Source: Amycolatopsis decaplanina DSM 44594 (lineage in GTDB: Bacteria; Actinomycetota; Actinomycetes; Mycobacteriales; Pseudonocardiaceae). From it: 64,000 bases of DNA. The notes under the pieces were generated by a model, which saw only the letters and a list, made by a program, of their open reading frames with translations, was not told the origin of the DNA and ran no database searches. A program made the position numbers and the translations under genes. Shown in pieces: positions 42,055 to 52,386 of the stretch (position 1 is its first letter; the number at the start of each line of letters is the position of its first letter). The stretch covers positions 124,001 to 188,000 of the forward strand of contig NZ_AOHO01000045.1 of the NCBI RefSeq assembly GCF_000342005.1. The letters are read 5' to 3'.

Positions 42055-42738
42055 GTGACGAAACTTCCTCTGCGGTTCGCCGGCCTGGGGGCCGCCGCCG
42101 CACTCGTCGGAGTGGTTCTCGCCGCCCCGACGGCGACGGCAGCCGGCGCCTTTCCCGCCTTCGGGCTGCCCTTCGACACGGGCCAGTCGGTCTACTCGGC
42201 GGGGATCCACTCGGACAACGGGACCTCCGGAGTGAAGAACGCCATCGACTTCAGCCCCGGTGACAGGACCGTTCGCGCCCCACTGGCCGGCACGGTCCGG
42301 ATCCAGCACTGCGCCGGTGGCGACTGGGTGACCGTCGACCACGATGGCGGCTGGCGGACCGGGTACTACCACATGGAGCGCATTTCCGTCACCGATGGGC
42401 AAAAGGTCGCCCCGGGTGACGCCCTCGGCCGGACCGGCAACGCGCTGCCCTGCGGTGGCAGCAGCACCGGTGCCCACGTGCACTTCACCCTGTGGACCCT
42501 GCCCACGGCCGCCGCGCAGGGCGGCGACTCGCGCGATTTCGGAGTCGGTGCGGGCAACTGGAACGGCATGTCCTACAACGAGGTCTCGACCAAGGTCGCC
42601 GAGGCCTACGGCGAAGCCGTCGACGGCAAGACCTTCGGCGGCTGGCAGTTCACCGCGGGCACCGATCAATACTCGGGTACCGCGACCGAAACCTCTTCGC
42701 GCGCGACCGTCCCCCTGCCCGGCCGGTTCCGGGTCTGA
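42055..42738 (+). CDS. Secreted LasA-type M23 metallopeptidase
   Basis: A 227-residue exported zinc peptidase of the M23A (LasA/beta-lytic) type, expected to cut glycine-rich peptidoglycan bridges or proteins. A signal peptide covers about residues 1-30 (FAGLGAAAALVGVVLAAPTATAA). Zinc ligands can be read as H52 (AGIHSDNG), D65 (KNAIDFSPGD), 13 residues apart as in LasA, and the H141-V-H143 motif (GAHVHF). No pro-domain is seen, unlike LasA. GTG 42055 follows AAGGAG. A strong terminator follows. Confidence 0.85.
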   Translation: MTKLPLRFAGLGAAAALVGVVLAAPTATAAGAFPAFGLPFDTGQSVYSAGIHSDNGTSGVKNAIDFSPGDRTVRAPLAGTVRIQHCAGGDWVTVDHDGGWRTGYYHMERISVTDGQKVAPGDALGRTGNALPCGGSSTGAHVHFTLWTLPTAAAQGGDSRDFGVGAGNWNGMSYNEVSTKVAEAYGEAVDGKTFGGWQFTAGTDQYSGTATETSSRATVPLPGRFRV

Positions 42739-42742
42739 CCCG

Positions 42743-42783
42743 CCGCTGCCCGGCGCGGCGCGGCGCCGGGCAGCGGTTCTTTT
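42743..42783 (+). terminator. Rho-independent terminator after the M23 gene
   Basis: A 14-bp GC stem (42743-42756 with 42763-42776; CCGCTGCCCGGCGC) with a 6-nt loop is followed directly by TTCTTTT. This is the clearest intrinsic terminator in the window. Confidence 0.85.
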
Positions 42784-42866
42784 CGCTCGCGGAACACGTG
42801 AGCGGCGTCTCAAGATGCGGACAAGGGCTGGCTCGATCGCCCGCCCATCCGCTAACTTCGTCCGTA

Positions 42867-42985
42867 GGTCACGAGTGTCAGCGTCAAGCCCCGGCTAGCT
42901 GACCGGCAACCCTCCTTCCGCGGTGGGGTGCCCCGGGTGAGGACCTGGCTCGTCGCGAGGTGCGACGGGCAAGCGCGGGATCCTC
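42867..42985 (+). promoter_or_regulatory. SAM-IV riboswitch
   Basis: GTGTCAGCGTCAAGCCCCGG, GACCGGCAACCCTCC and CGGTGGGGTGCCCCGGGTGA occur in order and match the actinobacterial SAM-IV aptamer as I know it. P1 can form between GGTC (42867-42870) and GACC (42942-42945). Further 3' sequence to about 42985 includes the CTCGTCGCGAGGTGCGACGGG hairpin region. It lies 30-70 nt before the PLP-enzyme start and should turn expression down when SAM is plentiful. Confidence 0.87.
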
Positions 42986-43013
42986 GCCGGGTCCCCTGGC
43001 CCGGAGGATGACG

Positions 43014-44378
43014 ATGACTCTCGCTCTCGAACGCACGAACACTCACGCCGCTGTCGCGGAAACCGTTGCCACACACGAAATCCCGACGGTCGCGTGCGCC
43101 GATCTGCGGGTTCCGCTGGTCACCGGCGGCGACATCGGGTACGCCAATCTCGATCACGCGGCGAGCGCCCCCTGTCTGGACAAGGTGCGCGACGCTGTCG
43201 ACGAGTTCCTGCCCTGGTATGCCAGCGTGCACCGCGGCGCCGGGTTCGCCTCGCAGGTCTCCACCAGGCTCTACGAGCGCACGCGCGGAATCCTGCGTGA
43301 CTTCGTCGACGCGCGGTCGACCGACACCGTCGTGTTCACCCGCAACACCACCGATTCCTTCAACCTGCTCGCGCGCAGCCTGCCGAAGCACACGTCGGTC
43401 GTCGTGTTCGACACCGAACATCACGCCGCGCTGCTTCCGTGGAAGGGGCCGAACGTCCGCCGGATCGAGACACCGCGCACCCGCCTCGCCGCGGTGTCCG
43501 CTGTGGACGAAGCGCTCGCGGACTGCCCGCAGGGCCCGCGGCTGGTCGTCATCACCGGTGCGTCCAACGTGACCGGAGAACTGTTGCCGGTCAAGGAGGT
43601 CGCCGCTGTCGCGCGACGGCACGGCGCCCGGATCGCGCTCGACGCGGCGCAGCTCGCACCGCACCGCAGGATCTCCGTGCGTGAACTGGACGTCGACTAC
43701 GTCGCGCTGTCGGGGCACAAGCTGTACGCGCCCTTCGGAGCGGGTGCCCTGATCGGCCGCGCCGACTGGCTGCGCGCGGCTCAGCCGTACCTCGCCGGTG
43801 GCGGCGCCACGAAACTCGTCATCCGTGACTCCGAAAACCTCGGCGTGGTCTGGAATTCCGGGGCCGAGCGGCACGAAGCCGGTTCCCCCAACACCGTCGG
43901 CGTCCACGCGCTCGGTGTCGCCTGCGAGACCCTGGCCGCGAACTGGGACGCGATCGTCGCCCACGAGGACGAGCTGCTGGCGCGGTTGCGCCGCGGTCTC
44001 GCCGGCATCCCCGGATTCGCCGAACTGCGACTCTTCGACGCGCCGGTCGACCGGGTCGGCACGCTCAGCTTCGTCGTCGACGGCTTCGACCCGGGCTGGC
44101 TCGCCGCGGTCCTGTCCGCGGAGTACGGCATCGGTGTGCGGGACGGCGCGTTCTGCGCGCACGTGGCGACCAAACGGCTGATCGCCGTCGCCGGTTCGAC
44201 GGGTCAGCAGGCCGTGCGGGTCAGCCTCGGTCTCGGCAGCACCATCGAGCACGTGGACCGGCTAGTCCTGGCGCTGCGCCAGATCGTCGCCCGCGGCGCG
44301 CGCTGGAAGTACGAGAAGCCGGAAGGCCGCTGGGTTCCGGAGAACGACCCGCGCGAACTCCCACCGTTCTGCGCCTGA
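43014..44378 (+). CDS. Class V aminotransferase-fold PLP enzyme (cysteine-desulfurase-like), SAM-regulated
   Basis: A 454-residue fold-type I PLP enzyme related to SufS/NifS and selenocysteine lyase. Conserved blocks are YANLDHAASAPCLDKVRDAV, VFTRNTTDSFNLLAR, DTEHHAALLPW, GASNVTGELLPV and the Schiff-base lysine in LSGHKLYAPFGAGALIG. The C-terminal domain carries GIGVRDGAFCAHV, whose Cys may be the sulfur acceptor. ATG 43014 has GGAGG 6 nt upstream. The SAM-IV riboswitch places it in methionine or sulfur metabolism; the reaction (desulfurase, lyase or transaminase) is not decided by sequence. Confidence 0.82.
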   Translation: MTLALERTNTHAAVAETVATHEIPTVACADLRVPLVTGGDIGYANLDHAASAPCLDKVRDAVDEFLPWYASVHRGAGFASQVSTRLYERTRGILRDFVDARSTDTVVFTRNTTDSFNLLARSLPKHTSVVVFDTEHHAALLPWKGPNVRRIETPRTRLAAVSAVDEALADCPQGPRLVVITGASNVTGELLPVKEVAAVARRHGARIALDAAQLAPHRRISVRELDVDYVALSGHKLYAPFGAGALIGRADWLRAAQPYLAGGGATKLVIRDSENLGVVWNSGAERHEAGSPNTVGVHALGVACETLAANWDAIVAHEDELLARLRRGLAGIPGFAELRLFDAPVDRVGTLSFVVDGFDPGWLAAVLSAEYGIGVRDGAFCAHVATKRLIAVAGSTGQQAVRVSLGLGSTIEHVDRLVLALRQIVARGARWKYEKPEGRWVPENDPRELPPFCA

Positions 44379-44397
44379 ACCACTACCCTCACCCCGC

Positions 44398-45042
44398 ATG
44401 GGGAACGAGCGACCGCGTTACTGGTTTCCGCTGGCGCTACTGGGATTCGCCCAGCTGGCGGTGGTGGCCTTGTCCTTCGGCGGGATGTGGTCCGGAGGCT
44501 GGTTCGCCTACGCACCCGCTACGGGCGAGCAGCAGTTCCTGACTCAGAATCTGTATGGAGTCGGGTCCGGCGGAGTCTTCGGATCCTTTCGCGGTGTGGA
44601 GATGAGCCGCGAGACCGCGGCCGCGCTGGACATGTCGTTCTCCGGCCTCGGCCGGAACGACGGCTGGCTGTTCGCCGTGCTCGCGGTCTACCTCGGCACG
44701 GTGCTCTTCCATGCCCTCCGGTCGAAGGCCATGCGGTGGTGGAAGGTCGTCGCGATCGCGCTCGGCGGACTGGTCGCCATCGTGCTGGCGGATCTGGTCG
44801 GGTACTGGGAACTCGATCTCGACGGCGACACCCGGAGCGCGATCCTGCTGACACTCGGTCTGGTCGCGCTCGCCTGGCTGGAGCGCAGCGTGCTCGTGCT
44901 GGTGGTGGCCGCGGCCTACGTGCTCTGCGCGGTCGTGCTCGCGCAAGGGCAGCTCGCGCTCGTGCTGTCGTCGCTGGTCGTGCTCGCCGGGGCGTTCGCG
45001 GCCCTGCTGAGCAGGCCGAAGGCGGCCGCCGAGGAGACCTGA
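44398..45042 (+). CDS. Hypothetical polytopic membrane protein
   Basis: A 214-residue protein with one N-terminal hydrophobic helix ([21 protein letters not shown]), an extracytoplasmic loop of about 60 residues, and four more helices from residue 95 on ([68 protein letters not shown]). No known domain is recognised. It starts 19 bp after the PLP enzyme and ends about 25 bp before lspA, so it could be part of either transcription unit. Confidence 0.75.
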   Translation: MGNERPRYWFPLALLGFAQLAVVALSFGGMWSGGWFAYAPATGEQQFLTQNLYGVGSGGVFGSFRGVEMSRETAAALDMSFSGLGRNDGWLFAVLAVYLGTVLFHALRSKAMRWWKVVAIALGGLVAIVLADLVGYWELDLDGDTRSAILLTLGLVALAWLERSVLVLVVAAAYVLCAVVLAQGQLALVLSSLVVLAGAFAALLSRPKAAAEET

Positions 45043-45066
45043 ACACGCTCAGTGGACAATGGGTGC

Positions 45067-45630
45067 GTGAGTACAGAGCCCGAAACCGCGCCGCCCTCGC
45101 CGCCGCTGCCCAAGAAGCGCGTCGCCGTGGTGTTCGTCGTCGCCGCGGTGCTGTGGGGGATCGACCTCCTCACCAAGCAGATCGCCGTGTCCACGCTGGA
45201 GGGCAAGCCGCCGGTCGAGTTCCTCGGCGGGCTCGTGTACTTCCAGCTGGTGCGCAACCCCGGTGCCGCCTTCTCGATGGCGACCGGGCTGACCTGGGTG
45301 CTCGCGCTGGTCGCGATCGCCGTCGTGGTCGCCATCGTCTGGCTGTCCCGGCGGCTGCGCTCGGTCGGCTGGGCGATCGGTCTCGGCCTGGTGCTGGCGG
45401 GCGCGCTCGGCAACCTGACCGACCGGATCTTCCGTGCCCCCGGCCCGCTGCAGGGACACGTGGTCGACATGATCTCCGCGTTCGCGCCGAACGGTCAGGG
45501 CTGGGCGATCTTCAACGTCGCCGACTCCGCGATCTGCGTCGGCGGCGTGCTCATCGTGATCCTGTCCCTGCTGGGCAAGGACTACGACGGATCGTCTACA
45601 AAGGACAAAAAGAAGGCGGCGAGCGAATGA
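45067..45630 (+). CDS. lspA: Lipoprotein signal peptidase (signal peptidase II)
   Basis: A 187-residue four-helix aspartyl protease that removes signal peptides from diacylated prolipoproteins made by Lgt. The catalytic aspartates are D119 in GNLTDRI and D153 in FNVADSAI. The ends are extended by a Pro-rich N-terminus and a Lys-rich C-terminus (KDKKKAASE). GTG 45067 is used; GTG 45052 is an in-frame alternative, and neither has a strong ribosome site. It overlaps rluD by ATGA, a pairing conserved in many bacteria. Confidence 0.94.
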   Translation: MSTEPETAPPSPPLPKKRVAVVFVVAAVLWGIDLLTKQIAVSTLEGKPPVEFLGGLVYFQLVRNPGAAFSMATGLTWVLALVAIAVVVAIVWLSRRLRSVGWAIGLGLVLAGALGNLTDRIFRAPGPLQGHVVDMISAFAPNGQGWAIFNVADSAICVGGVLIVILSLLGKDYDGSSTKDKKKAASE

Positions 45631-46553
45631 GCGCGCGGATGTTGCCCGTCCCCGACGGGCTCGACGGCATGCGCGTCGACGCGGGGCTGGCGAAACTGCT
45701 GGGACTTTCCCGTACGGTCGTGGCGGAACTGGCCGAATCCGGCGAGATCCTCCTCGACGGCAGGCCCGCCGGGAAGTCGGACCGGCTGACCGCCGGCGGG
45801 CTGCTCGAAGTGACGCTGCCCGATCCGGCCTCGGCCGTCGAGGTCGTCGCGGAACCCGTCGAAGGCATGAAGATCCTGCACGACGACGACGACATCGTGG
45901 TGATCTCGAAGCCGGTCGGCGTCGCCGTGCACCCGAGCCCCGGCTGGACCGGGCCGACCGTCGTCGGCGGGCTCGCCGCCGCCGGGCTCCGCATCGCGAC
46001 CTCGGGCGCGGCCGAACGCCAGGGCGTCGTGCACCGGCTGGACGCCGGCACCACCGGCGTGATGGTCGTGGCGAAGAGTGAGCACGCGTACACCGTGCTG
46101 AAGCGGGCGTTCAAGGAACGCACCGTCGACAAGGGTTACCACGCCATCGTCCAGGGCCACCCGGATCCGACACGCGGCACCATCGACGCGCCGATCGACC
46201 GGCACCCCCGGCACGACTACAAGTTCGCCGTCGTCCAGGGCGGGCGGCCCAGCGTCACGCACTACGAGGTCGTCGAGGCCTTCCGCGCCGCTTCGCTGGC
46301 CCAGATCAAGCTGGAGACCGGGCGCACGCACCAGATCCGCGTGCACTTCTCCGCGCTCAAGCATCCGTGCGTCGGTGACCTGACCTACGGCGCCGACCCG
46401 GTGCTGGCGCGCAAACTCGGGCTTTCCCGGCAGTGGCTGCACGCGAAGACGCTCGCCTTCGCCCACCCGTCCGACGGGCGCTGGGTCGAATTCGAGTCGG
46501 AGTACCCGGACGACCTGGCCACCGCGCTGCGGATCCTGCAGGACGAGAACTGA
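45627..46553 (+). CDS. RluA/RluD family 23S rRNA pseudouridine synthase
   Basis: A 308-residue enzyme with an N-terminal S4-like RNA-binding domain ([33 protein letters not shown]) and a pseudouridine synthase domain. The catalytic aspartate is D139 in [16 protein letters not shown], and [19 protein letters not shown] is the second signature. It converts specific uridines of 23S rRNA. The ATG overlaps the lspA stop. A perfect palindrome begins 8 bp after its own stop. Confidence 0.93.
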   Translation: MSARMLPVPDGLDGMRVDAGLAKLLGLSRTVVAELAESGEILLDGRPAGKSDRLTAGGLLEVTLPDPASAVEVVAEPVEGMKILHDDDDIVVISKPVGVAVHPSPGWTGPTVVGGLAAAGLRIATSGAAERQGVVHRLDAGTTGVMVVAKSEHAYTVLKRAFKERTVDKGYHAIVQGHPDPTRGTIDAPIDRHPRHDYKFAVVQGGRPSVTHYEVVEAFRAASLAQIKLETGRTHQIRVHFSALKHPCVGDLTYGADPVLARKLGLSRQWLHAKTLAFAHPSDGRWVEFESEYPDDLATALRILQDEN

Positions 46554-46560
46554 GCCCCGA

Positions 46561-46610
46561 GCCTCGTGAGTGGTAAGGACGGTTAGAACCGTCCTTACCA
46601 CTCACGAGGC
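46561..46610. repeat. Perfect 24-bp-arm palindrome, copy 3 of the family
   Basis: Arms 46561-46584 and 46587-46610 are complementary around AG, and each arm is identical to the 17359 copy over all 24 bases. It lies between the convergent rluD-like gene and the gene at 46619, 29 kb from the nearest other copy. Confidence 0.85.
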
Positions 46611-46618
46611 GAGCCGGG

Positions 46619-47623
46619 TCAGTCCTCGATCGACCAGGTCAGCGTGCGCTCGTCCGGCTCGGGCCGGGGCGACCAGCGCACGGCGACCACGCGGGTGGCG
46701 TCCGGCAGCACGTACACGGTGTGCCCGCCGAGGGTCTCACCAGGCCGGACGCCGATCTTGTGCGGCGGCCGCGAGGTCAGCGAGACCGGCGCCTTCGCGA
46801 TCGGCTTGCCGTCCGCGGTGAGCAGTTCGAGGTAGTTGTCCGGGAGCGACACGAACGGGATGTTCCCGCGGTTGGTGATCTCGGTGTGCACCACGACGGA
46901 CCGTTCCCCGGCTTCCAGCGAGTAGCCCGCCGCGCTGAACAGGTAGTCCGCCGGGTCCTGGACCTCGAGCAACTGGACGGTGAGCTGCTCGCCCTCCAGG
47001 CCCTGGGTCTCCATCACGTCACCGGTCCGGCCCTTCTTGCCCTCCGGGGCGGGCTGCGGCGTGACCTGCTGTTCGTCACCACGAGCCCACGACGCGGTCT
47101 GGGGGACACCCCACGTGCTCATCACCGGGTCGGCGGGCGCCATCGGGGGCGCGGCGAACTGCTGCTGCGGAGGGACGGGCGGCCGCGGCGGTGGCTGCTG
47201 AGGCGGCGCCATCGGCTGGCGCACCGGAGCCGACGGCGGACCGGGATAGCGGCCCGACGGCGTGCCGTGCACGTTGTACGCGCCCGAAGGCGTCCCGTGG
47301 ACGTTGTACGGCCCCGAAGGGGTGCCCTGGACGTTGTGCGGTCCGGAGTGGCCCGGCGGACGCTGAGGCTGTGGGGGTTGCTGAGGCTGCGCGGGTTGTT
47401 GAGCCCAGGAAGGCGGCGAGCCGGCGATGGCGGCCCGTAGCCCGTTCGGGTCGCTCTCCACGCCCACGAGCAGCGGCAGCCCGCTGCCGGAGAGGGCGAC
47501 CAGGCGGTACGCGACCTCGCGCGGATCCATCCCGACCTTGGCCGCGAGTTCGTGTACGGCCGCCTTGCCCAGGTCCGCGAGGGCGGCGAGCAGGCGGATG
47601 TCCACGGGATCGGTCACGGCCAC
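46619..47623 (-). CDS. Winged-helix / Pro-rich repeat / beta-sandwich hypothetical protein
   Basis: A 334-residue protein. Residues 1-60 look like an AsnC-type helix-turn-helix (LLAALADLGKAAVHELAAKVGMDPREVAYRLVALSG). Residues 70-185 are Pro/Gln-rich and contain tandem decapeptides GTPSG(P/A)YNVH with degenerate flanking units. The C-terminal 120 residues form a predicted beta-sandwich of DUF4352 kind (SVVVHTEITNRGNIPFVSLPDNYLELLTADG). There is no signal peptide. The function is unknown; relatives with this architecture occur across actinobacteria. GTG 47623 is the start. Confidence 0.75.
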   Translation of the reverse strand: MAVTDPVDIRLLAALADLGKAAVHELAAKVGMDPREVAYRLVALSGSGLPLLVGVESDPNGLRAAIAGSPPSWAQQPAQPQQPPQPQRPPGHSGPHNVQGTPSGPYNVHGTPSGAYNVHGTPSGRYPGPPSAPVRQPMAPPQQPPPRPPVPPQQQFAAPPMAPADPVMSTWGVPQTASWARGDEQQVTPQPAPEGKKGRTGDVMETQGLEGEQLTVQLLEVQDPADYLFSAAGYSLEAGERSVVVHTEITNRGNIPFVSLPDNYLELLTADGKPIAKAPVSLTSRPPHKIGVRPGETLGGHTVYVLPDATRVVAVRWSPRPEPDERTLTWSIED

Positions 47624-47759
47624 GTCCGGGAACGCTACCGTCTCGCCCCCGGCGCCGCGGGGAGAGGCCTTCCGAGTGCGGCAAAACCCGGCTTCGGTCG
47701 TACGCGTTCTCCATTAGGGTCGGGGATACCGCCTCCACCGACCCCCTGGGGAAAGAACC

Positions 47760-50700
47760 ATGAGCGAAGTCTCCGCCCTCGCCGACGAGTTCGTCGAAGC
47801 CCTCTTCGACGCCGAGCCGGTCATGCCCGCTTTGCAGGGCTTCCGTCCGGAATCGACCGGGCTCACCGATCTCAGCGAGGCCGCGGGGGACGCCTTCCGC
47901 GCGCGGCTGGCCGGGTTCGCCGAGCGGGCCGAGGCCATCGCCACCGACGGCTTGAGCGCGGAGGAGAAGACCACCCGTGACGTCCTGATCGCGATGGCAC
48001 GGGCGAGGATCGCGCTGCTGGACTCGCGGTTCGTCGAGTTCACCGTCAGTGATCTGTTCATCTCGCCCGCCGCCGAGGTGCTCACCGTGCTGCCGATGAT
48101 GTCGGTCGGGACGGGCGCGCAGGCGGAGGCGCACCTCGGGCGGATCGCCGCGATCCCCGAGTACCTGCGGCAGGCCGCCCAGCGGCATCGTGACGGCGTC
48201 GCCCGCGGCCTGGTCCCGGTCGCGTATCTCGTCGATGCCACCATCGCGTACCTCGACCGGCACCTCGCCGAGCCGTCGGCCGATCCGCTGCTGCGCCAGC
48301 CCGCGCCCGACGAGGACTTCGAAACCCGCCGCGCCGGCCTGCTGCGCGACGTCGTCCGGCCCGCGATCGCCGAGTACCGCGAGGTGCTCGCCAAGGAGAT
48401 CGCGCCGCACGGCCGTCCCGAGGACAAGCCCGGTGTCTGCTGGCTGCCCGACGGCGAGCGCATCTACGCCCTGCTCGCCGAGATGCACACGACGACCGAC
48501 CGCACCCCTCGTGAGCTGCACCAGACCGGTCTCGACGTGATCGCCGACCTCGCCGACGAGTATCGCGAGTACGGCTCGCGGGTCTTCGGCACCAGCGATC
48601 TCCAGGAGATCTTCACCAAGCTCCGCACCGACCCGGCCTTGCGCTGGTCCAGTGCCGACGAGATGCTCGATTCCGCTCGCGCGGCCATCACCAGGGCCGA
48701 GGCCGAGGCGCCGAAGTGGTTCGGCCGGATCCCGCCGCAGCCGTGGACGGTCGAGCCGGTCCCCGCCGAATCCGCGCCCGGCGCGCCCGCCGCGTACTAC
48801 ATGTGGCCCGCGGTCGACGGGTCCAGGCCCGGGATCTACTTCGCCAACACGCACAAGGCGGAGGAGCGCTTCCGGCACGCCGCCGAGGCGACGGCGTTCC
48901 ACGAGGCCATTCCCGGCCACCACTTCCAGCTGAGCCTCGCGCAAGGACTCACCGAACTCCCGCTGCTGCGCCGCATCGGTGACTTCACCGCGTACGCCGA
49001 GGGCTGGGGGCTGTACACCGAGCGCCTCGCCGACGAGATGGGCCTGTACTCCGACGACGTCGCGAAGCTCGGCATGCTGACCATGGACTCGATGCGCGCC
49101 GGACGGCTGGTCGTCGACACCGGGCTGCACGCGCTGGGCTGGAGCCGCCGCCAGGCCATCGACTTCCTCACCGAGAACACGCCGATGGCGCTCGTGGAGA
49201 TCGAGTCCGAAGTGGACCGGTACATCGCCTTCCCCGGCCAGGCGCTGTCGTACATGGTGGGACGGCTGGAAATCCAGCGCATCCGCGCCGAGGCCGAGCT
49301 GACGCTGGGCGGCCGGTTCGACATCAAGGCCTTCCACGACGTCATGCTCGGCGGCGGGTCGCTGCCGCTTTCGGTGCTGAACGGTGTGGTCCGCGACTGG
49401 GTCGACGGCCACGGCGACACCCCGAACGGCCTCGCCGAAGAGCTGATGGAGCTCAAGTTCGAAGAGCTTCCGCTGTGGCGCTCCCTGCTCGGCCTCCCCG
49501 GCGACCACGGCGCCCTGCCCGACCCGAGCGCGGAGGCCGCGGCCGCGCGGCGCGCAACGGCGGTCGCCATCGCCGAGCGGGCCGAAGCCCTTGACACCGA
49601 AGGACTTTCCCCGGCCGAGGCGGTCACCCGCGAGGTCGTGATCCAGCAGGCGAAGGCGATGGTGGACGTCATCGACGCCCGCGCCGCCGAATTCTCGGTC
49701 AGCGACGGGCTGGCCTCGCCCGCGCTGTTCATGCTCAACGAACTCTCGGTGCTGTCGCTGAACGACGAGGAAAAGGTCCGCGGCTACCTCAAGCGGTTGG
49801 AGGGCATGGGCGCCTACCTGGACGCCCTGATCGTGCGCCAGCGCGCGGCGGCGGCCGACGGGCTGGTCCCGCCCGGCTTCCTCGTCGAAGGCGGGATCGC
49901 CTACGTGGAGCGCTATCTCGGTGACGAGGCGGGGGATCCGCTGGCGCTCACCGCGTCCGTTTCCGTGGAGGGCTACGAAGCCGAACGGGACCGGCTGCTG
50001 GCCGAGGTCGTCCGGCCCGCGTACACCCGGTATCGCGACTTTCTCGCCGACGAGCTGCGTCCCGTGGCGAAGTCCGAAGAGGAACCGGGTCTCTGCGCGC
50101 TTCCGGGCGGGCAGGAGAAGTACGCCGCGCTGATCCGGGCGCACACCTCCACCGAGCGCACCGCGCGGGATCTGCACGACACCGGGCTCGACATGATCGC
50201 GAAACTGGCCGACCAGTACCGCGAGCTGGGCGAGAAGATCTTCGGCACCAAGGATCTCGACGAGATCTTCGAGCGGCTGCGCACCGACCCGGCACTCCGC
50301 TGGCGAGACGGCGACGAACTGCTCACCGCCGCGCGTGACGCCATCCTCCGAGCCGAAGCCGTCGCCCCGCAGTGGTTCTCGACCGTTCCCGAGGAGCGGT
50401 GCGAGGTCGAGCCGGTCCCGCCCGCGGAGGCGCCCGGTGGCACGCTGGCGTACTACATCGAGGCGTCGCTCGACGGTTCGCGGCCGGGCACCTACTACGC
50501 GAACACCTACGAGGCCGAGCTGCGCCCGAAGCACACGAGCGAGGCGATCGCCTTCCACGAAGCCGTTCCGGGCCACCACTTCCAGATCTGCATCGCGCAC
50601 AAGCTCAAGGGCCTGCCGATGTTGCGCGGGCACGCCGACGTCAACGCCTACGTCGAAGGCTGGGGTCTCTACTCGGAGCGCCTCGCCGACGAGATGGGCC

Positions 50701-51071
50701 TGTACTCCAGCGACCTGACCAGGTTCGGCATGCTCACCCAGGATTCGATGCGCGCCGGGCGGCTGGTCGTCGACACCGGGATGCACGCGCTCGGCTGGAG
50801 CCGCCGGCAGGCCGTCGACTTCCTGGTCGAGAACACGCCGATGGCCAGGGTCGAGATCGAGGCCGAGATCGACCGCTACGCCGCCGTTCCCGGGCAGGCG
50901 TTGTCGTACATGGTGGGGCGGCTCGAGATCGAGCGGATTCGCGCCGAGGCGGAGGCCGCGCTCGGTGACCGGTTCGACATCAAGGGCTTCCACGAGGTCG
51001 TGCTGAGCAACGGGATCCTGCCGCTGCGGGTGCTGGACGACGTGGTGAAGGCATGGGTGGCCGCGCAGTGA
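47760..51071 (+). CDS. Double DUF885 protein (tandem metallopeptidase-like domains)
   Basis: An 1103-residue protein, about twice the usual DUF885 length. Two full copies follow one another in frame: residues about 1-550, with FHEAIPGHHFQ (His381) and YAEGWGLYTERLADEMGLYS, and about 550-1103, with FHEAVPGHHFQ (His933) and YVEGWGLYSERLADEMGLYS. Each HExxPGHH segment resembles a gluzincin zinc site. The family is thought to be zinc-dependent peptidases, largely uncharacterised. No signal peptide is seen, so it should be cytoplasmic. The first half of each copy is more divergent than the catalytic half. Confidence 0.85.
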   Translation: MSEVSALADEFVEALFDAEPVMPALQGFRPESTGLTDLSEAAGDAFRARLAGFAERAEAIATDGLSAEEKTTRDVLIAMARARIALLDSRFVEFTVSDLFISPAAEVLTVLPMMSVGTGAQAEAHLGRIAAIPEYLRQAAQRHRDGVARGLVPVAYLVDATIAYLDRHLAEPSADPLLRQPAPDEDFETRRAGLLRDVVRPAIAEYREVLAKEIAPHGRPEDKPGVCWLPDGERIYALLAEMHTTTDRTPRELHQTGLDVIADLADEYREYGSRVFGTSDLQEIFTKLRTDPALRWSSADEMLDSARAAITRAEAEAPKWFGRIPPQPWTVEPVPAESAPGAPAAYYMWPAVDGSRPGIYFANTHKAEERFRHAAEATAFHEAIPGHHFQLSLAQGLTELPLLRRIGDFTAYAEGWGLYTERLADEMGLYSDDVAKLGMLTMDSMRAGRLVVDTGLHALGWSRRQAIDFLTENTPMALVEIESEVDRYIAFPGQALSYMVGRLEIQRIRAEAELTLGGRFDIKAFHDVMLGGGSLPLSVLNGVVRDWVDGHGDTPNGLAEELMELKFEELPLWRSLLGLPGDHGALPDPSAEAAAARRATAVAIAERAEALDTEGLSPAEAVTREVVIQQAKAMVDVIDARAAEFSVSDGLASPALFMLNELSVLSLNDEEKVRGYLKRLEGMGAYLDALIVRQRAAAADGLVPPGFLVEGGIAYVERYLGDEAGDPLALTASVSVEGYEAERDRLLAEVVRPAYTRYRDFLADELRPVAKSEEEPGLCALPGGQEKYAALIRAHTSTERTARDLHDTGLDMIAKLADQYRELGEKIFGTKDLDEIFERLRTDPALRWRDGDELLTAARDAILRAEAVAPQWFSTVPEERCEVEPVPPAEAPGGTLAYYIEASLDGSRPGTYYANTYEAELRPKHTSEAIAFHEAVPGHHFQICIAHKLKGLPMLRGHADVNAYVEGWGLYSERLADEMGLYSSDLTRFGMLTQDSMRAGRLVVDTGMHALGWSRRQAVDFLVENTPMARVEIEAEIDRYAAVPGQALSYMVGRLEIERIRAEAEAALGDRFDIKGFHEVVLSNGILPLRVLDDVVKAWVAAQ

Positions 51072-51114
51072 GCCGGGACACACGCGACGAGCGTGGCCCG
51101 GGCGCATACTATCG

Positions 51115-51130
51115 CTAAGCGAACGCTCAG
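51115..51130. promoter_or_regulatory. TetR-type operator candidate
   Basis: CTAAGCGAACGCTCAG is a near-perfect inverted repeat (6 of 7 pairs around AA), 20 bp upstream of the LLM oxidoreductase start. Sites of this form are used by TetR-family regulators of actinobacterial acyl-CoA and redox genes. No regulator gene is adjacent. Confidence 0.4.
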
Positions 51131-51150
51131 TAACTTATGAGGAGATGCCG

Positions 51151-52191
<1,041 letters not shown>

Positions 52192-52386
52192 GGGCGCAGG
52201 GGGGAGGCGAACCTCTCACCTGTATCGATCCGGTATCCTTGACCTGCGCCGGTGTATCCCCTTCGTGGTCAAAAAGTGGTCTTCCGGTGGAAAGAGAACG
52301 TGAATCACGCCTGAACGGCAAGAAAATCCGCCATTATCAGGAGTGAAAGCGAGACCTCGGGGGAATACGTTCGCGACGAAGGTGAG

